From contig CBDETM010000002.1 in the NCBI GenBank assembly GCA_965242905.1, forward strand, positions 2,418,001-2,482,000: a stretch of 64,000 nucleotides of DNA. The letters are read 5' to 3'. Position 1 is the stretch's first letter. Every line of letters begins with the position of its first letter. The notes beneath the pieces were generated by a model that had not been told where the DNA came from, made no database searches, and worked only from the letters and a program-made list of their open reading frames with translations. Shown here piece by piece: positions 38,518-47,138 of this stretch. Made by a program: the position numbers and the translations under genes. Source of the stretch: Bin5 sp965242905. Lineage in GTDB: Bacteria > Chloroflexota > Anaerolineae > Caldilineales > Caldilineaceae.

Positions 38518-38880
38518 ATGCCAATTTATGAACTTGTCTGCAAAGAGTGCGGGAATCAATACGAACGCATCGTGTCATTTTCCAGCACCGTTCTTCCCGC
38601 TTGCCCGGCCTGCAGCTCGGTCGAAGTCACCCGGCTTCCGAGCAAGCCGGCCATTCACTTCAAGGGTAGTGGATGGTATATCACCGACAGCAAGAAGGAG
38701 GATGAGAAGAAGAAGGCCGCGGCCCAGAAGACAGCGGCGCAAAAGACCGACAGCAATGGATCTGGCCCGGATAAAGCCGCAGAGAGCGAATCGAAAGGCG
38801 AGTCCAAGAGCGAAACCAAGGCGGAATCGAAGAGCAGTTCACAGAGTGAATCCAGGAGCGCCGCAAAAGAAGAAGGGTAG
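38518..38880 (+). CDS. FmdB-like zinc-ribbon protein with charged tail
   Basis: A 120-residue protein. The first 55 residues are the FmdB-type zinc ribbon: MPIYELVCKECGNQYERI with one Cys pair, then CPAC. The remaining half is low in complexity, rich in Lys, Glu, Ser, Ala and Gln (repeats like SKGESKSETKAESKS). FmdB-like proteins are regulators or accessory factors of unclear function. A rho-independent terminator follows about 125 bases downstream. Confidence 0.82.
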   Translation: MPIYELVCKECGNQYERIVSFSSTVLPACPACSSVEVTRLPSKPAIHFKGSGWYITDSKKEDEKKKAAAQKTAAQKTDSNGSGPDKAAESESKGESKSETKAESKSSSQSESRSAAKEEG

Positions 38881-39006
38881 TCTTTGCCCGTTTCGACTGC
38901 GGCTGTCGTGAAGGCGAAAACGGGGACCCTCGCCGGCGCGGCCGCGCATCTGAAATCTGAACGCGCGAACAATTGAGAGGCCGTGCTATGGGCCGCGCTG
39001 ACTTTC

Positions 39007-39038
39007 AACACCCTTGCCTATCCAGTAAGGGTGTTTTT
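39007..39038 (+). terminator. Rho-independent terminator
   Basis: AACACCCTT (39007-39015) pairs with AAGGGTGTT (39027-39035), an 11-base loop between, followed by a short T-run. Downstream of the FmdB-like gene. Confidence 0.75.
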
Positions 39039-39121
39039 GCACTGTTAGAGGGGCGTTGCTGTGCAGGGGATCTCGACGTTGCGGAACGGGTGATGGTTTC
39101 TCCGCACATGCCGTCTCGCTG

Positions 39122-39880
39122 TCAGGGAGACGCCTCCAGCTTATCGGCCAGAAGGGAGGCGAGAAAGGTGCGCTCCTGGTCGCCGTCGAAGAGGATCTTG
39201 ATCCGTTTATCCACGCCCTCTCCGCTCACTTCCGTAATCACACCGTCACCGAAATGTGTGTGGACAATGCGCTGTCCGCAAGCGAGCTGCGCCAGTGCGC
39301 GCTGTTGCGACCGCGTCGGCTGCGGCCCTTTGACTGCGGCCGCCTCCTGCAGCGACGTAGCAATGTTCGCCTCCCGGTCACGCCAGGCCTCCGCCAGCGT
39401 GCCAACCGTCTGCTCCGGATTCCTGGAAAGGGAGAAGCGCAACTGATTGGCGCTTTGCACGGCCGCGGCCAGCGCATCCATGGAGACGCCTTTCTCCCGG
39501 CTGTTATGGTCACCCAGCGCGGTCAGACGCCTGGCCCGGCTCAACACCGACATGAATCGATCCATCTGCTTGAGCGGGTCGTCAAACGGGTCGATCACAG
39601 CCAGTTGGATGCCATGCAGCCGGCACAGTTCATCGCGTGTCTGGTCGCGCTGCTCATCTTCCAGAAGCTCCCAGTCGCCGCGGCGGCGCCCTTTGCCGGT
39701 CAGGCCGGAGAAGCGTACGGCGATACCGACCGACTGGCACAGATAGTCCAGTTTGAGACGGCGGCGGGTGGCAGGGTTGATCAACCAGTCCGGGCTGACA
39801 TTGGACTGCAGGTCGGAGTCATTGAATATGCGGGCAAAAATCTCGCGCCAGGCGTTCACTGATAGATACGCGTTTGACAT
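39122..39880 (-). CDS. Putative nuclease-fold protein with UvrD/PcrA-type C-terminal Tudor-like domain
   Basis: A 252-residue protein with two parts. The C-terminal 50 residues (GQRIVHTHFGDGVITEVSGEGVDKRIKILFDG) match the Tudor-like tail of PcrA/UvrD helicases, which contacts RNA polymerase or DNA. The N-terminal 120 residues contain a strand order like VSR/DUF559 nucleases (LDYLCQSVGIAVRFSG then RDELCRLHGIQLAVID). Where those nucleases have Asp (…EIDG) this has Ser, so it may be inactive. There is no helicase domain. Domain architecture is seen by pattern; function unknown. Confidence 0.6.
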   Translation of the reverse strand: MSNAYLSVNAWREIFARIFNDSDLQSNVSPDWLINPATRRRLKLDYLCQSVGIAVRFSGLTGKGRRRGDWELLEDEQRDQTRDELCRLHGIQLAVIDPFDDPLKQMDRFMSVLSRARRLTALGDHNSREKGVSMDALAAAVQSANQLRFSLSRNPEQTVGTLAEAWRDREANIATSLQEAAAVKGPQPTRSQQRALAQLACGQRIVHTHFGDGVITEVSGEGVDKRIKILFDGDQERTFLASLLADKLEASP

Positions 39881-40045
39881 GGAATTGCGGCCTTGGAAAC
39901 TTTCGGTTTACAGTCTTTCGCAGGTACTCGCTCGGCAACTGAAATGTGACTGCCGAAAACAGCACCGGGAGGAAAATATATTGTACAGAACCGTTCCTGC
40001 CAGGCAAAAAGCGGCAGGCGTTCACCAGCAACATCATCCACCGCT

Positions 40046-41701
40046 ATGACGAGACCGGACAGCCGCAGCGCAGACGCCCAGAACGGCAATGGAGGTGTGC
40101 GAGCGCTGGATAGCAGAGGAATTGCCAGCGCCGCCACGCTGGTCATGCTGCTGTTCATCCTCAGCCGGGGAACGGGCCTGCTGCGGGAGATGATCATCGG
40201 CGCCCGCTTCGGCACCGCGGCCGACCTGGACGCCTACCTGGCCGCCTTCCGCATTCCTGACCTGCTCTTTCAACTGGTAGCCGGCGGCGCCCTGGGCAGC
40301 GCCTTCATCCCCACCTTCGCCGCTGCCTGGACAGAGGGCAGCCAGCAACAGGCGTGGCTGCTGTTCAGCCGCATTCTGAACCTGTTGACCCTGTTCCTCG
40401 TCATCCTCTGTGGCTTGGCGATGCTCTTCGCCGAGCCCCTTGTCGCCGGCGTGATCGCGCCGGGCTTTTCCGTCGAGCAGCAGCAGTTGACCGCCTCGCT
40501 GATGCGCTGGATGCTGGCGAGCACGGTCGTCTTCGGCGCCAGCGGCCTGATCATGGGCGCGCTCAACGCGGTGCAGCACTTCCTGCTGCCGGCGGTCGCG
40601 CCCGTGCTCTACAACTGCGCCATCATCGCCGGCGCCTGGCTGCTCGCGCCGGTGCTCGGCATTCATGGCCTGGTGGTCGGCGTGGCCGGCGGTTCCGTGC
40701 TGCACCTGCTCGTGCAGCTGCCGGCGCTTCTCCGGCAGAATGTGCGCTACCGCTTCAGCTTCCGTATCGGCGATGCGCAGGTGCGGGAGGTGGCGCGGCT
40801 GATGGGGCCGCGTGTGCTGGGGCTCCTCTTTGTGCAGCTCAACTTTCTCGTCAACACGATCCTGGCCAGCGGCCTGCCGGACGGCAGCCTCAGCGCTCTC
40901 AACTACGCCTGGCTGCTGATGTTGCTGCCGCAGGGTATCTTTGCCCAGGCCGTGGCGACCGTTGCCTTTCCCACCTTCTCGGCGCAGGTCGCGGCCGGCG
41001 ACCGCGCTCAGCTGATGGCAACGCTCTCCGGCCTGCTGCGGCTGATTCTTTTCCTGTCGATACCGGCCGCGTTCCTGCTCTATGTCCTGGACGAGCAGCT
41101 GATCGAGCTTCTCTTCCAACGGGGGCGTTTCGACGCTGCCAGCACCCAGGCCGTCGCCTACGCGCTGCGCTTTTATGCCCTCGGGTTGGTGGCCCACGCC
41201 GTGGTCGAGATCGTGGTGCGGGTCTTTTACGCACTCCACGACACCGCCACCCCGGTTGTCGCCGGCGTCGCCACCGTGGCGCTAAACATCCTCCTCAGCC
41301 TGGCCCTGATTGGCCGCCTGAGTTTTGGTGGCCTCGCCCTGGCCAACAGCATCGCCACCGCGCTGGAGATGCTCGTTCTGCTGGTCCTGCTGGCGCGAAA
41401 GGTGCGTGCGCCCCTCCGGGAAGCGGAGCAGGCAACAACCGTGCAGGGCCTGCCCGTGCGCCAGCTGCTGACCAGCGGGGGACGCTCGCTGATCGCGTCC
41501 GCGGTCATGGCCGGCGCAATCCTCTTTGGGCTGGAACTTTTGCCCGGCGGCGCCACCGTCTTCGGGATTCCCGCCGGCTGGGTCGCGGCGGTCGTTGGGG
41601 GAGGGCTTGGCGTTCTCATCTATGTGGTTGCCAGCTATCTTCTCGGCAGCGCCGAGATTCGGCAGCTGGCGGCACTGGCGCGCAGACGCGCGCAAACGTA
41701 A
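40046..41701 (+). CDS. murJ: Lipid II flippase MurJ
   Basis: A 551-residue membrane protein of the MviN/MurJ family with about 14 helices. It carries the early signature RGTGLLREMIIGARFGTAADLDAYLAAFRIPDLLFQLVAGGALGSAFIP. MurJ moves lipid II across the cytoplasmic membrane for peptidoglycan synthesis. The periplasmic-cavity basic residues (such as Arg in the first helix) are preserved. Length (about 510-550) is normal. It opens divergently from the nuclease-fold gene. Confidence 0.93.
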   Translation: MTRPDSRSADAQNGNGGVRALDSRGIASAATLVMLLFILSRGTGLLREMIIGARFGTAADLDAYLAAFRIPDLLFQLVAGGALGSAFIPTFAAAWTEGSQQQAWLLFSRILNLLTLFLVILCGLAMLFAEPLVAGVIAPGFSVEQQQLTASLMRWMLASTVVFGASGLIMGALNAVQHFLLPAVAPVLYNCAIIAGAWLLAPVLGIHGLVVGVAGGSVLHLLVQLPALLRQNVRYRFSFRIGDAQVREVARLMGPRVLGLLFVQLNFLVNTILASGLPDGSLSALNYAWLLMLLPQGIFAQAVATVAFPTFSAQVAAGDRAQLMATLSGLLRLILFLSIPAAFLLYVLDEQLIELLFQRGRFDAASTQAVAYALRFYALGLVAHAVVEIVVRVFYALHDTATPVVAGVATVALNILLSLALIGRLSFGGLALANSIATALEMLVLLVLLARKVRAPLREAEQATTVQGLPVRQLLTSGGRSLIASAVMAGAILFGLELLPGGATVFGIPAGWVAAVVGGGLGVLIYVVASYLLGSAEIRQLAALARRRAQT

Positions 41702-41869
41702 AGTTAACTCTACGCTAACGCAGAAGAGAGAAACTGCGGAGATACTGGATTCGTAATGGTACAATAGGAGCTCATTAAGAAACTACGGTTTTTGACCTGT
41801 GATTTGCGTGATTCGCTGCGGGAACTATGCCCATCGCAAAAGCCTGGTCGAGAACGGGTGAGTTGAGGC

Positions 41870-42592
41870 ATGGACGCTCTTACGATAACTCTGTATTCCA
41901 GCTTTCCCGGTCTTCTGCTGGCCTTTATTGCGCAACTCATACTGCGTTCTGCATGGAATAAGTATTCCAAGGTGTCGTCCGAAATCAACGTGCCCGGCGC
42001 GCAGGTAGCGCGCTACATTCTTGATTCGAGCGGGTTGGGGCATGTGAAGGTAGAAGAGACGCGAGGCTTCCTTTCCGATCACTATGACCCGTCCAGGAAG
42101 ACCCTGCGACTGAGCAGGCAGGTGTATCAGGGCAACAGTGTCGCCGCCATTGGCGTCGCTGCTCACGAAGTCGGGCACGCCTTGCAGGACAGAGAAAGCT
42201 ACCGGCCTCTGGCCCTGCGCAGCAAGATGATTCTCAGTGTGCATTACGGCAGTTGGCTGGGGCCGATTCTCTTTTCTATCGGGATTGCCATTCCCTCAAC
42301 CTGGGGGCGGATTCTGGCATTGGTCGGCCTGATACTTTTCAGCGGGACGGTTCTGTTTGCGCTGATCACACTGCCGGTTGAGTTTGACGCCAGCAAGCGC
42401 GCCAAGCAGGCCCTTGTCGATCAGGGGCTCGTCTTCAGGCAGGAGGAACTGAGTGGCGTCAACATGGTTCTGAACGCCGCCGCCCTGACTTATGTGGCCG
42501 GGGCCGTCCAGGCCTTCATGGCAGTGTTGCAATATCTTTATGTGTTCCTGATGCTTGACCGTAAACGTGGCAAAGAGGAGAAGCCCGCTTGA
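41870..42592 (+). CDS. YugP-family zinc metallopeptidase (paralog 1)
   Basis: A 240-residue membrane protein with an N-terminal helix, the zinc motif AAHEVGHALQ (near residues 101-110), and two or three helices after it. The segment GLGHVKVEETRGFLSDHYDP is conserved in the family. Such proteins are thought to be membrane-embedded neutral zinc peptidases. A close paralog follows 325 bases downstream. Confidence 0.85.
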   Translation: MDALTITLYSSFPGLLLAFIAQLILRSAWNKYSKVSSEINVPGAQVARYILDSSGLGHVKVEETRGFLSDHYDPSRKTLRLSRQVYQGNSVAAIGVAAHEVGHALQDRESYRPLALRSKMILSVHYGSWLGPILFSIGIAIPSTWGRILALVGLILFSGTVLFALITLPVEFDASKRAKQALVDQGLVFRQEELSGVNMVLNAAALTYVAGAVQAFMAVLQYLYVFLMLDRKRGKEEKPA

Positions 42593-42916
42593 GCGGCTAT
42601 ACGGTTAGCCTGAGGCCGTTCGCCTGAATCGTACTTCTGTCCGCCCATGGGCGATTGACGTCGTGTGGTTATGAGGTATGGGAGTTCAGCTCGTTGAATA
42701 ACCGGGGACGCAAACTCCGGCATGCACAAGAAGAGGTGAGTTCAGCCAGGTGACAGCACCCTGTCAGGTGCGCGTCAGGAACGGAGCGCCAGACTTGTGT
42801 AAACTCAGGACGTAGACTTGGAAAACAGTGCCGAGTCTGCGTTCAGCCAGATAACAAACGAATCGGCCGCAACCGGGGATTCGTCTGCTAGTTGAAAACT
42901 CTCTACGAGGTGAGAA
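42593..42916. other. Gene-free gap between the two YugP paralogs
   Basis: About 324 bases. No ORF, promoter or strong terminator was recognised. Two near-repeats, GTTCAGCCAGGTGACA (about 42746) and GTTCAGCCAGATAACA (about 42842), are present. Confidence 0.3.
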
Positions 42917-43615
42917 ATGTTTTTCTTCGATCCGCTCTATTTCATCATCAGCCTGCCCGCCCTCGCGCTGGGCCTGTGGGCGCAGATGAAAGTCAAATCT
43001 GCCTTCAACAAGTATTCGCGGGTGTCGGCGGGACGCGGCGCAGCCGGCGCGCAGGTGGCGCGACGCATCCTCGATTCCAACGGGCTGGGCCACGTCAACG
43101 TCGAAGAGACGCGCGGCTTCCTCTCCGACCACTATGATCCGAGGTCGAGGACGCTGCGCCTGAGCCCACAGGTCTATCAAAGCAACAGCGTTGCCGCGGT
43201 CGGCGTTGCCGCGCATGAGGCCGGACACGCCATCCAACACAGCACCAACTACGCCCCGCTCGCCCTGCGCAGCGCCATCGTTCCCAGCGTCCAGATCGGC
43301 AGCTGGCTGGGCCCGATCATCTTTATCATCGGCATGTTCATGGGGCCCGGGCTGGGGTTCACGATCTCGCTGGTGGGACTGATCCTCTTCGCCGCGGTCG
43401 CCGTGTTTACGCTGGTGACGCTGCCGGTGGAGTTTAACGCCAGCAAGCGAGCCAAGGAGGTCCTGGTGACGCAGGGGTTCGTCGGCCAGCACGAGATGAA
43501 GGGGGTCAACGCGGTGCTCGACGCCGCGGCGCTGACCTACGTGGCCGCCGCGATTCAAGCGATCACGACGCTGCTCTACTATGCCTTCATCCTCTTCGCC
43601 CGCAGCCGGGAATAG
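42917..43615 (+). CDS. YugP-family zinc metallopeptidase (paralog 2)
   Basis: A 232-residue paralog of the protein encoded at 41870. It has the same plan: N-terminal helix, AAHEAGHAIQH zinc motif and C-terminal helices. The family segment NGLGHVNVEETRGFLSDHYDP is nearly unchanged between the two, pointing to a gene duplication. GAGGTGAG precedes the start. A strong stem-loop lies after the gene. Confidence 0.87.
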   Translation: MFFFDPLYFIISLPALALGLWAQMKVKSAFNKYSRVSAGRGAAGAQVARRILDSNGLGHVNVEETRGFLSDHYDPRSRTLRLSPQVYQSNSVAAVGVAAHEAGHAIQHSTNYAPLALRSAIVPSVQIGSWLGPIIFIIGMFMGPGLGFTISLVGLILFAAVAVFTLVTLPVEFNASKRAKEVLVTQGFVGQHEMKGVNAVLDAAALTYVAAAIQAITTLLYYAFILFARSRE

Positions 43616-43647
43616 GCGGCCCGTTTTCGCACGCAAAGGATAAAGCA

Positions 43648-43682
43648 ATGCGCAGCGTCCGTATACCGTGAACGCTGCGCAT
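43648..43682 (+). terminator. 11-bp stem-loop after the metallopeptidase gene
   Basis: ATGCGCAGCGT (43648-43658), 13-base loop, ACGCTGCGCAT (43672-43682). Perfect pairing, no U-tract; probably a transcript end or stabiliser. Confidence 0.55.
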
Positions 43683-43703
43683 GGTTCCTACGGAGTCTGA
43701 ATT

Positions 43704-43976
43704 ATGTTTACTGGACAACAAACCTCTGTGCGCTTCTTTCGCACAGGACAGCGAATCTCACAGCAGGCCGGCGGTTTCGGGCGCTGGCTGTTCATCGCCC
43801 CCGGGCTGATACTGATTCTCTTTGGCGTGGCGATTCTGCTCTGGCCCGAGTTGCTGGCCTATATGGTGGCCGGTCTCTTCATCGCCATCGGCTTCAGCAT
43901 CACCGGTTGGGGCTGGCGCTTTTCCCAGCGTCAGCGCAACACCGCGGCCCGCTGGCAAACGATCGACGAGCTCTGA
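43704..43976 (+). CDS. Small two-helix membrane protein, unknown function
   Basis: A 90-residue protein with two hydrophobic segments (about 28-47 and 49-68) joined by a short turn and followed by a basic tail (RFSQRQRNTAARW). No family recognised. It begins after the stem-loop that follows the metallopeptidase gene. A coding role is supported by the membrane pattern and position, not by homology. Confidence 0.55.
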   Translation: MFTGQQTSVRFFRTGQRISQQAGGFGRWLFIAPGLILILFGVAILLWPELLAYMVAGLFIAIGFSITGWGWRFSQRQRNTAARWQTIDEL

Positions 43977-44044
43977 CAACAGCGAGCACCGGCCACCGGT
44001 GCTCGTTAATCAGTTCCCTATACGCTCGACTGACCACTGCCGTC

Positions 44045-44434
44045 CTACCCGTCGTCGATCTCGATGGTGTGTTCCTCCTCGCCGGACCGCCACACACCGT
44101 TTCGATCACCGACAGCCCATTTCGAACGAATATGAATGAACCGGTTGCCCCGTCCCTTTCGGGCGGGCGCCGGCGGCCGCGTCGCGTTGCGGCTGAGCGC
44201 GTTGGACGCCAGCTCCGGCATCTGTTTCTGCAGCAACTTCCACCCGGCCCGCAGCGCAAAGCTGGCCAGCCCGGCCGCCACCGGCAACCCAACCTTCGCC
44301 ACTACCGCCGGCAGCGTGTTGCGGCTCTCAAGCGGATAACCGCCCTGCACATCGTAGCCGCATTCGCCGCAGTGCCGCGCCGCCATCGCCACATTCTGCC
44401 CGCAGTTGGGGCAAACCCGAAACACCTCGCTCAT
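44045..44434 (-). CDS. Zinc-ribbon protein
   Basis: A 129-residue protein opening with a zinc ribbon (CPNCGQNVAMAARHCGECGYD; two Cys-x2-Cys pairs). A mildly hydrophobic segment follows (VAKVGLPVAAGLASFALRAG, about 45-64), then a Pro/Ala/Arg-rich linker and an acidic end. Function unknown; similar small ribbon proteins are common and poorly studied. Confidence 0.65.
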   Translation of the reverse strand: MSEVFRVCPNCGQNVAMAARHCGECGYDVQGGYPLESRNTLPAVVAKVGLPVAAGLASFALRAGWKLLQKQMPELASNALSRNATRPPAPARKGRGNRFIHIRSKWAVGDRNGVWRSGEEEHTIEIDDG

Positions 44435-44515
44435 ACCTGGTTCCTTTCCCCTGCAAATTGAGTACCCAGAAGTATAGCATCCTTCCCGTGATCGCTAAAG
44501 CAGGGGGCACAGCCC

Positions 44516-44983
44516 GGCGCATCCCAAAATAGAGGTGAACTTTCTCATACCTCGGGAAGCAATGGGGCCATGTCCAGTCCGCGCTCAACCCTGAGGCAGA
44601 GGAAACGGCAGTTCTCTCTCCTCACTCCTCTTCGCTCTCTCCTCGCTTTTTTGGGCGGTCGGGCCTATTCGGCCCTCCCTTGTGCGGGGGCTCCGCCCCC
44701 GCAACGCCCCCTCTCCTACAACATGCCTATTCGACCTGGTGTCGATATTGGTGACAGGTGCCTAATCGAAGGTGTCTGGCCAGACCTCGTCCCACAGTCC
44801 CATCAGATCCCTGCAAGTGCCGGCCTTGTGCCTGCCCTCGCACCCTCCCCAACTGACGAACTCCACCGTACGGCCAGGCCTGGCGCCAGCCCTGCGTCTC
44901 GCACAAAGACGTTAAACAATTCCAGCCACCGCTGGCACTGATTCCCCGCCAGACTGTTCCCACCCCAAATCTAAGATGCACCC
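44516..44983 (+). mobile_element. MITE-like element, copy B, with 8-bp target duplication
   Basis: A 468-bp element. It begins GGCGCATCCCAAAAT and ends with GATGCACCC, the expected inverted counterpart. It is flanked by the identical octamer CACAGCCC at 44508-44515 and 44984-44991. The GC stem GCGGGGGC/GCCCCCGC lies in the middle (about 44694-44702). No ORF with recognisable function. Copy A lacks the first 70 bases of its interior; copy C retains them. Confidence 0.82.
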
Positions 44984-45003
44984 CACAGCCCCTTTTTTTG
45001 GGG

Positions 45004-45033
45004 TTGTTGGGGCCAATGAGGTAATGATATAAT
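45004..45033 (+). promoter_or_regulatory. Candidate promoter for the second ABC operon
   Basis: TTGTTG at 45004-45009, an 18-base spacer and a perfect TATAAT at 45028-45033. It starts right after the MITE-like element, 45 bases ahead of the first permease gene. Confidence 0.5.
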
Positions 45034-45077
45034 ATTGCCGGTCGTGGCCGCCCCTTCACAGTCCACAGGCACAAATC

Positions 45078-46037
45078 ATGGCTGACGTCGTGCAGACTCC
45101 ACACGCTGACGCGGGCAGCATTCCAATGCATCGCACGAGTCAGGCTTCGCTGGTCCAGAGAGTATGGCGGGCGAAGCGCTACTACCTGTACCTCGTGCCG
45201 ATCTTCGCACTGCTGGGCGTCTTCTCCTACTACCCGCCGCTGATGGCGCTCTACTACTCCTTCACCAACTATGACGGCCTCAGCGGCAAATTTATCGGGC
45301 TGGAAAACTTCACCGACCTCGCCAGCGACCGCATATTTCGCGCCTCGATCAAGAACGCCGTCATCCTCCTGTTTGCCAACATGGTCACCGGCCTGATTCC
45401 GCCCCTGCTGGTCGCGGAGCTGCTGTTCTCGCTGCGCAGCCAGCGCATGGGGGACTTCTATCGCACGGCGTTTCTGATCCCGACGCTCGTGCCGGCCATT
45501 GTGATCATATTGACCTGGCGCTATATCTATCATGCCCGCTACGGCTTGATCAACAACGTCCTCACCGCGGTCGGGCTGGATTTTCTGACGCATGACTGGC
45601 TGGGCAGCTTCGATACGGCGCTGGCCGCACTGGTCTTCTTCAGCTTTCCGTGGATCAACGCCACCATCATGTTGATCCTGCTGGCAGCTCTGATCGATAT
45701 CCCCCGCGAGCTGATCGACGCCTTCCGCCTGGATTCCTCTTCGACGTTACAACGGATCAGACATGTCGATCTGCCCTATATCGTTGGCGCCATCCGCCTG
45801 GTGATCGTCCTGAATGTCATCGGCACCTTGCAGGGGTTCAATCTGCAGTTCGCCATGACGGGCGGAGGTCCCGGTTCAGCGACGATGGTGCCGGCGTTTC
45901 ACATGTACAGTCAGGCTTTCTTTTCTTCACGTTTCGGGTACGGCTCGGCGATTGGCACGCTCCTGTTCCTGGTCATCGTCGGCCTGACCGTAATGACGCG
46001 CCGCTATCTGCGGTCCGGCATTGAGTACGAGGCCTAG
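45078..46037 (+). CDS. Sugar ABC transporter permease (MalF-like)
   Basis: A 319-residue membrane protein with six helices. Its EAA-loop region reads IDAFRLDSSSTLQRIRHVDLPYI (about 213-235), a poor match to the usual form, where Gly after Asp is expected. FAMTGGGPGSATMVPAFHMY marks the C-terminal part. First gene of an operon permease, permease, binding protein, small unknown, PhyH. Confidence 0.88.
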   Translation: MADVVQTPHADAGSIPMHRTSQASLVQRVWRAKRYYLYLVPIFALLGVFSYYPPLMALYYSFTNYDGLSGKFIGLENFTDLASDRIFRASIKNAVILLFANMVTGLIPPLLVAELLFSLRSQRMGDFYRTAFLIPTLVPAIVIILTWRYIYHARYGLINNVLTAVGLDFLTHDWLGSFDTALAALVFFSFPWINATIMLILLAALIDIPRELIDAFRLDSSSTLQRIRHVDLPYIVGAIRLVIVLNVIGTLQGFNLQFAMTGGGPGSATMVPAFHMYSQAFFSSRFGYGSAIGTLLFLVIVGLTVMTRRYLRSGIEYEA

Positions 46038-46109
46038 AGGCCCACTGCCGGAGCGATCGCGATTGGCTGATTTCGTTTCCCTAGCACCGAGTTTGTGGAG
46101 GAGAACGGG

Positions 46110-47012
46110 ATGCTGTTTAACGTGACAACGGGCGTTAGCCGCACAGGGCCATCGCAGCAAGAGTCGCTGCGGGCAGGGCTGCAGCGTCTTCAGGGGCTGC
46201 TGCACCTGGTTCTGATCCCGACCCTGCTACTGTCCCTCGGGCCGCTGGTGCTGCTGCTTATCGATGCCGGCAAGACGGCCGATCAGTTCGAAGCGCATCC
46301 CTGGACGCTGACGCTGCCCTATCACTTTAAGAACTATTGGGTAATGGCCGGCGGTATGAGCCGCTATATCCTCAACAGCAGCATTATCAGCGCCATCGCC
46401 ATTCCATTTGCCCTCGCGCTGGCGAGCTATACCTCCTACGTCTTCGCCCGGTTCAGTTTTCCGGGGAAAGAGATGTTTTTCTACGCGATTATCATGTTGA
46501 TGATGATCCCGTTCGTCCTCTATCTCGTGCCGCAGTATCTGTTGGTGTTGAGCCTGGGGATGATGAACACGCGCTGGGCCTTGATCTTTCCCTATGCGGC
46601 CGGCGGCGCTGTCTTCGGCGTCTTTCTGATTCGCCCTTTCATGGCCGGGCTTCCCGAGGAGCTGTTCGAGGCCGCGCGCATCGACGGCGCGGGCGACTGG
46701 CAGGTGTTTTTCAAGATCGCGCTGCCCCTGTGCCGGCCCATTATGGCGACGCTGATGATCATTCTGCTCCTGGGGCAGTGGAATGACATCATCTGGCCGT
46801 CGGTGACGTTGACTTCGGACAAGAATAAAACGGTGACGCTGGGCATATTCAGTATTGCCAAATCCGTCTTTCATGGGTCGAGTCTTGGCCAGACACAGTG
46901 GGGGTTCATGTTCGCCGCCTTTGTCATCTCTTCGCTGCCGCTCGTGCTCGTGTTCATACTGGCGCGCAAGGCGTTCATACAGGGGTTGTCGAGCGGGGCA
47001 CTCAAATTCTAA
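46110..47012 (+). CDS. Carbohydrate ABC transporter permease (MalG-like)
   Basis: A 300-residue membrane protein. The start at 46110 has GGAGG 8 bases upstream. The EAA loop reads LFEAARIDGAGDWQVFFKIALPL (about 184-206), and six helices fit MalG. It works with the permease encoded at 45078 and the lipoprotein encoded at 47139. No ATPase gene is nearby. Confidence 0.9.
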   Translation: MLFNVTTGVSRTGPSQQESLRAGLQRLQGLLHLVLIPTLLLSLGPLVLLLIDAGKTADQFEAHPWTLTLPYHFKNYWVMAGGMSRYILNSSIISAIAIPFALALASYTSYVFARFSFPGKEMFFYAIIMLMMIPFVLYLVPQYLLVLSLGMMNTRWALIFPYAAGGAVFGVFLIRPFMAGLPEELFEAARIDGAGDWQVFFKIALPLCRPIMATLMIILLLGQWNDIIWPSVTLTSDKNKTVTLGIFSIAKSVFHGSSLGQTQWGFMFAAFVISSLPLVLVFILARKAFIQGLSSGALKF

Positions 47013-47138
47013 GCGTTCATGCAGAGCTATAGCCGTGAATGCAGGAAGTGCAGGGAAACAGAGGAGAAGCCTATCGATCGATGCGCAGCAAACGGACAGT
47101 TTCAAACGGGACTTAAGCCAGCCAAGGAGAAGCTACCG

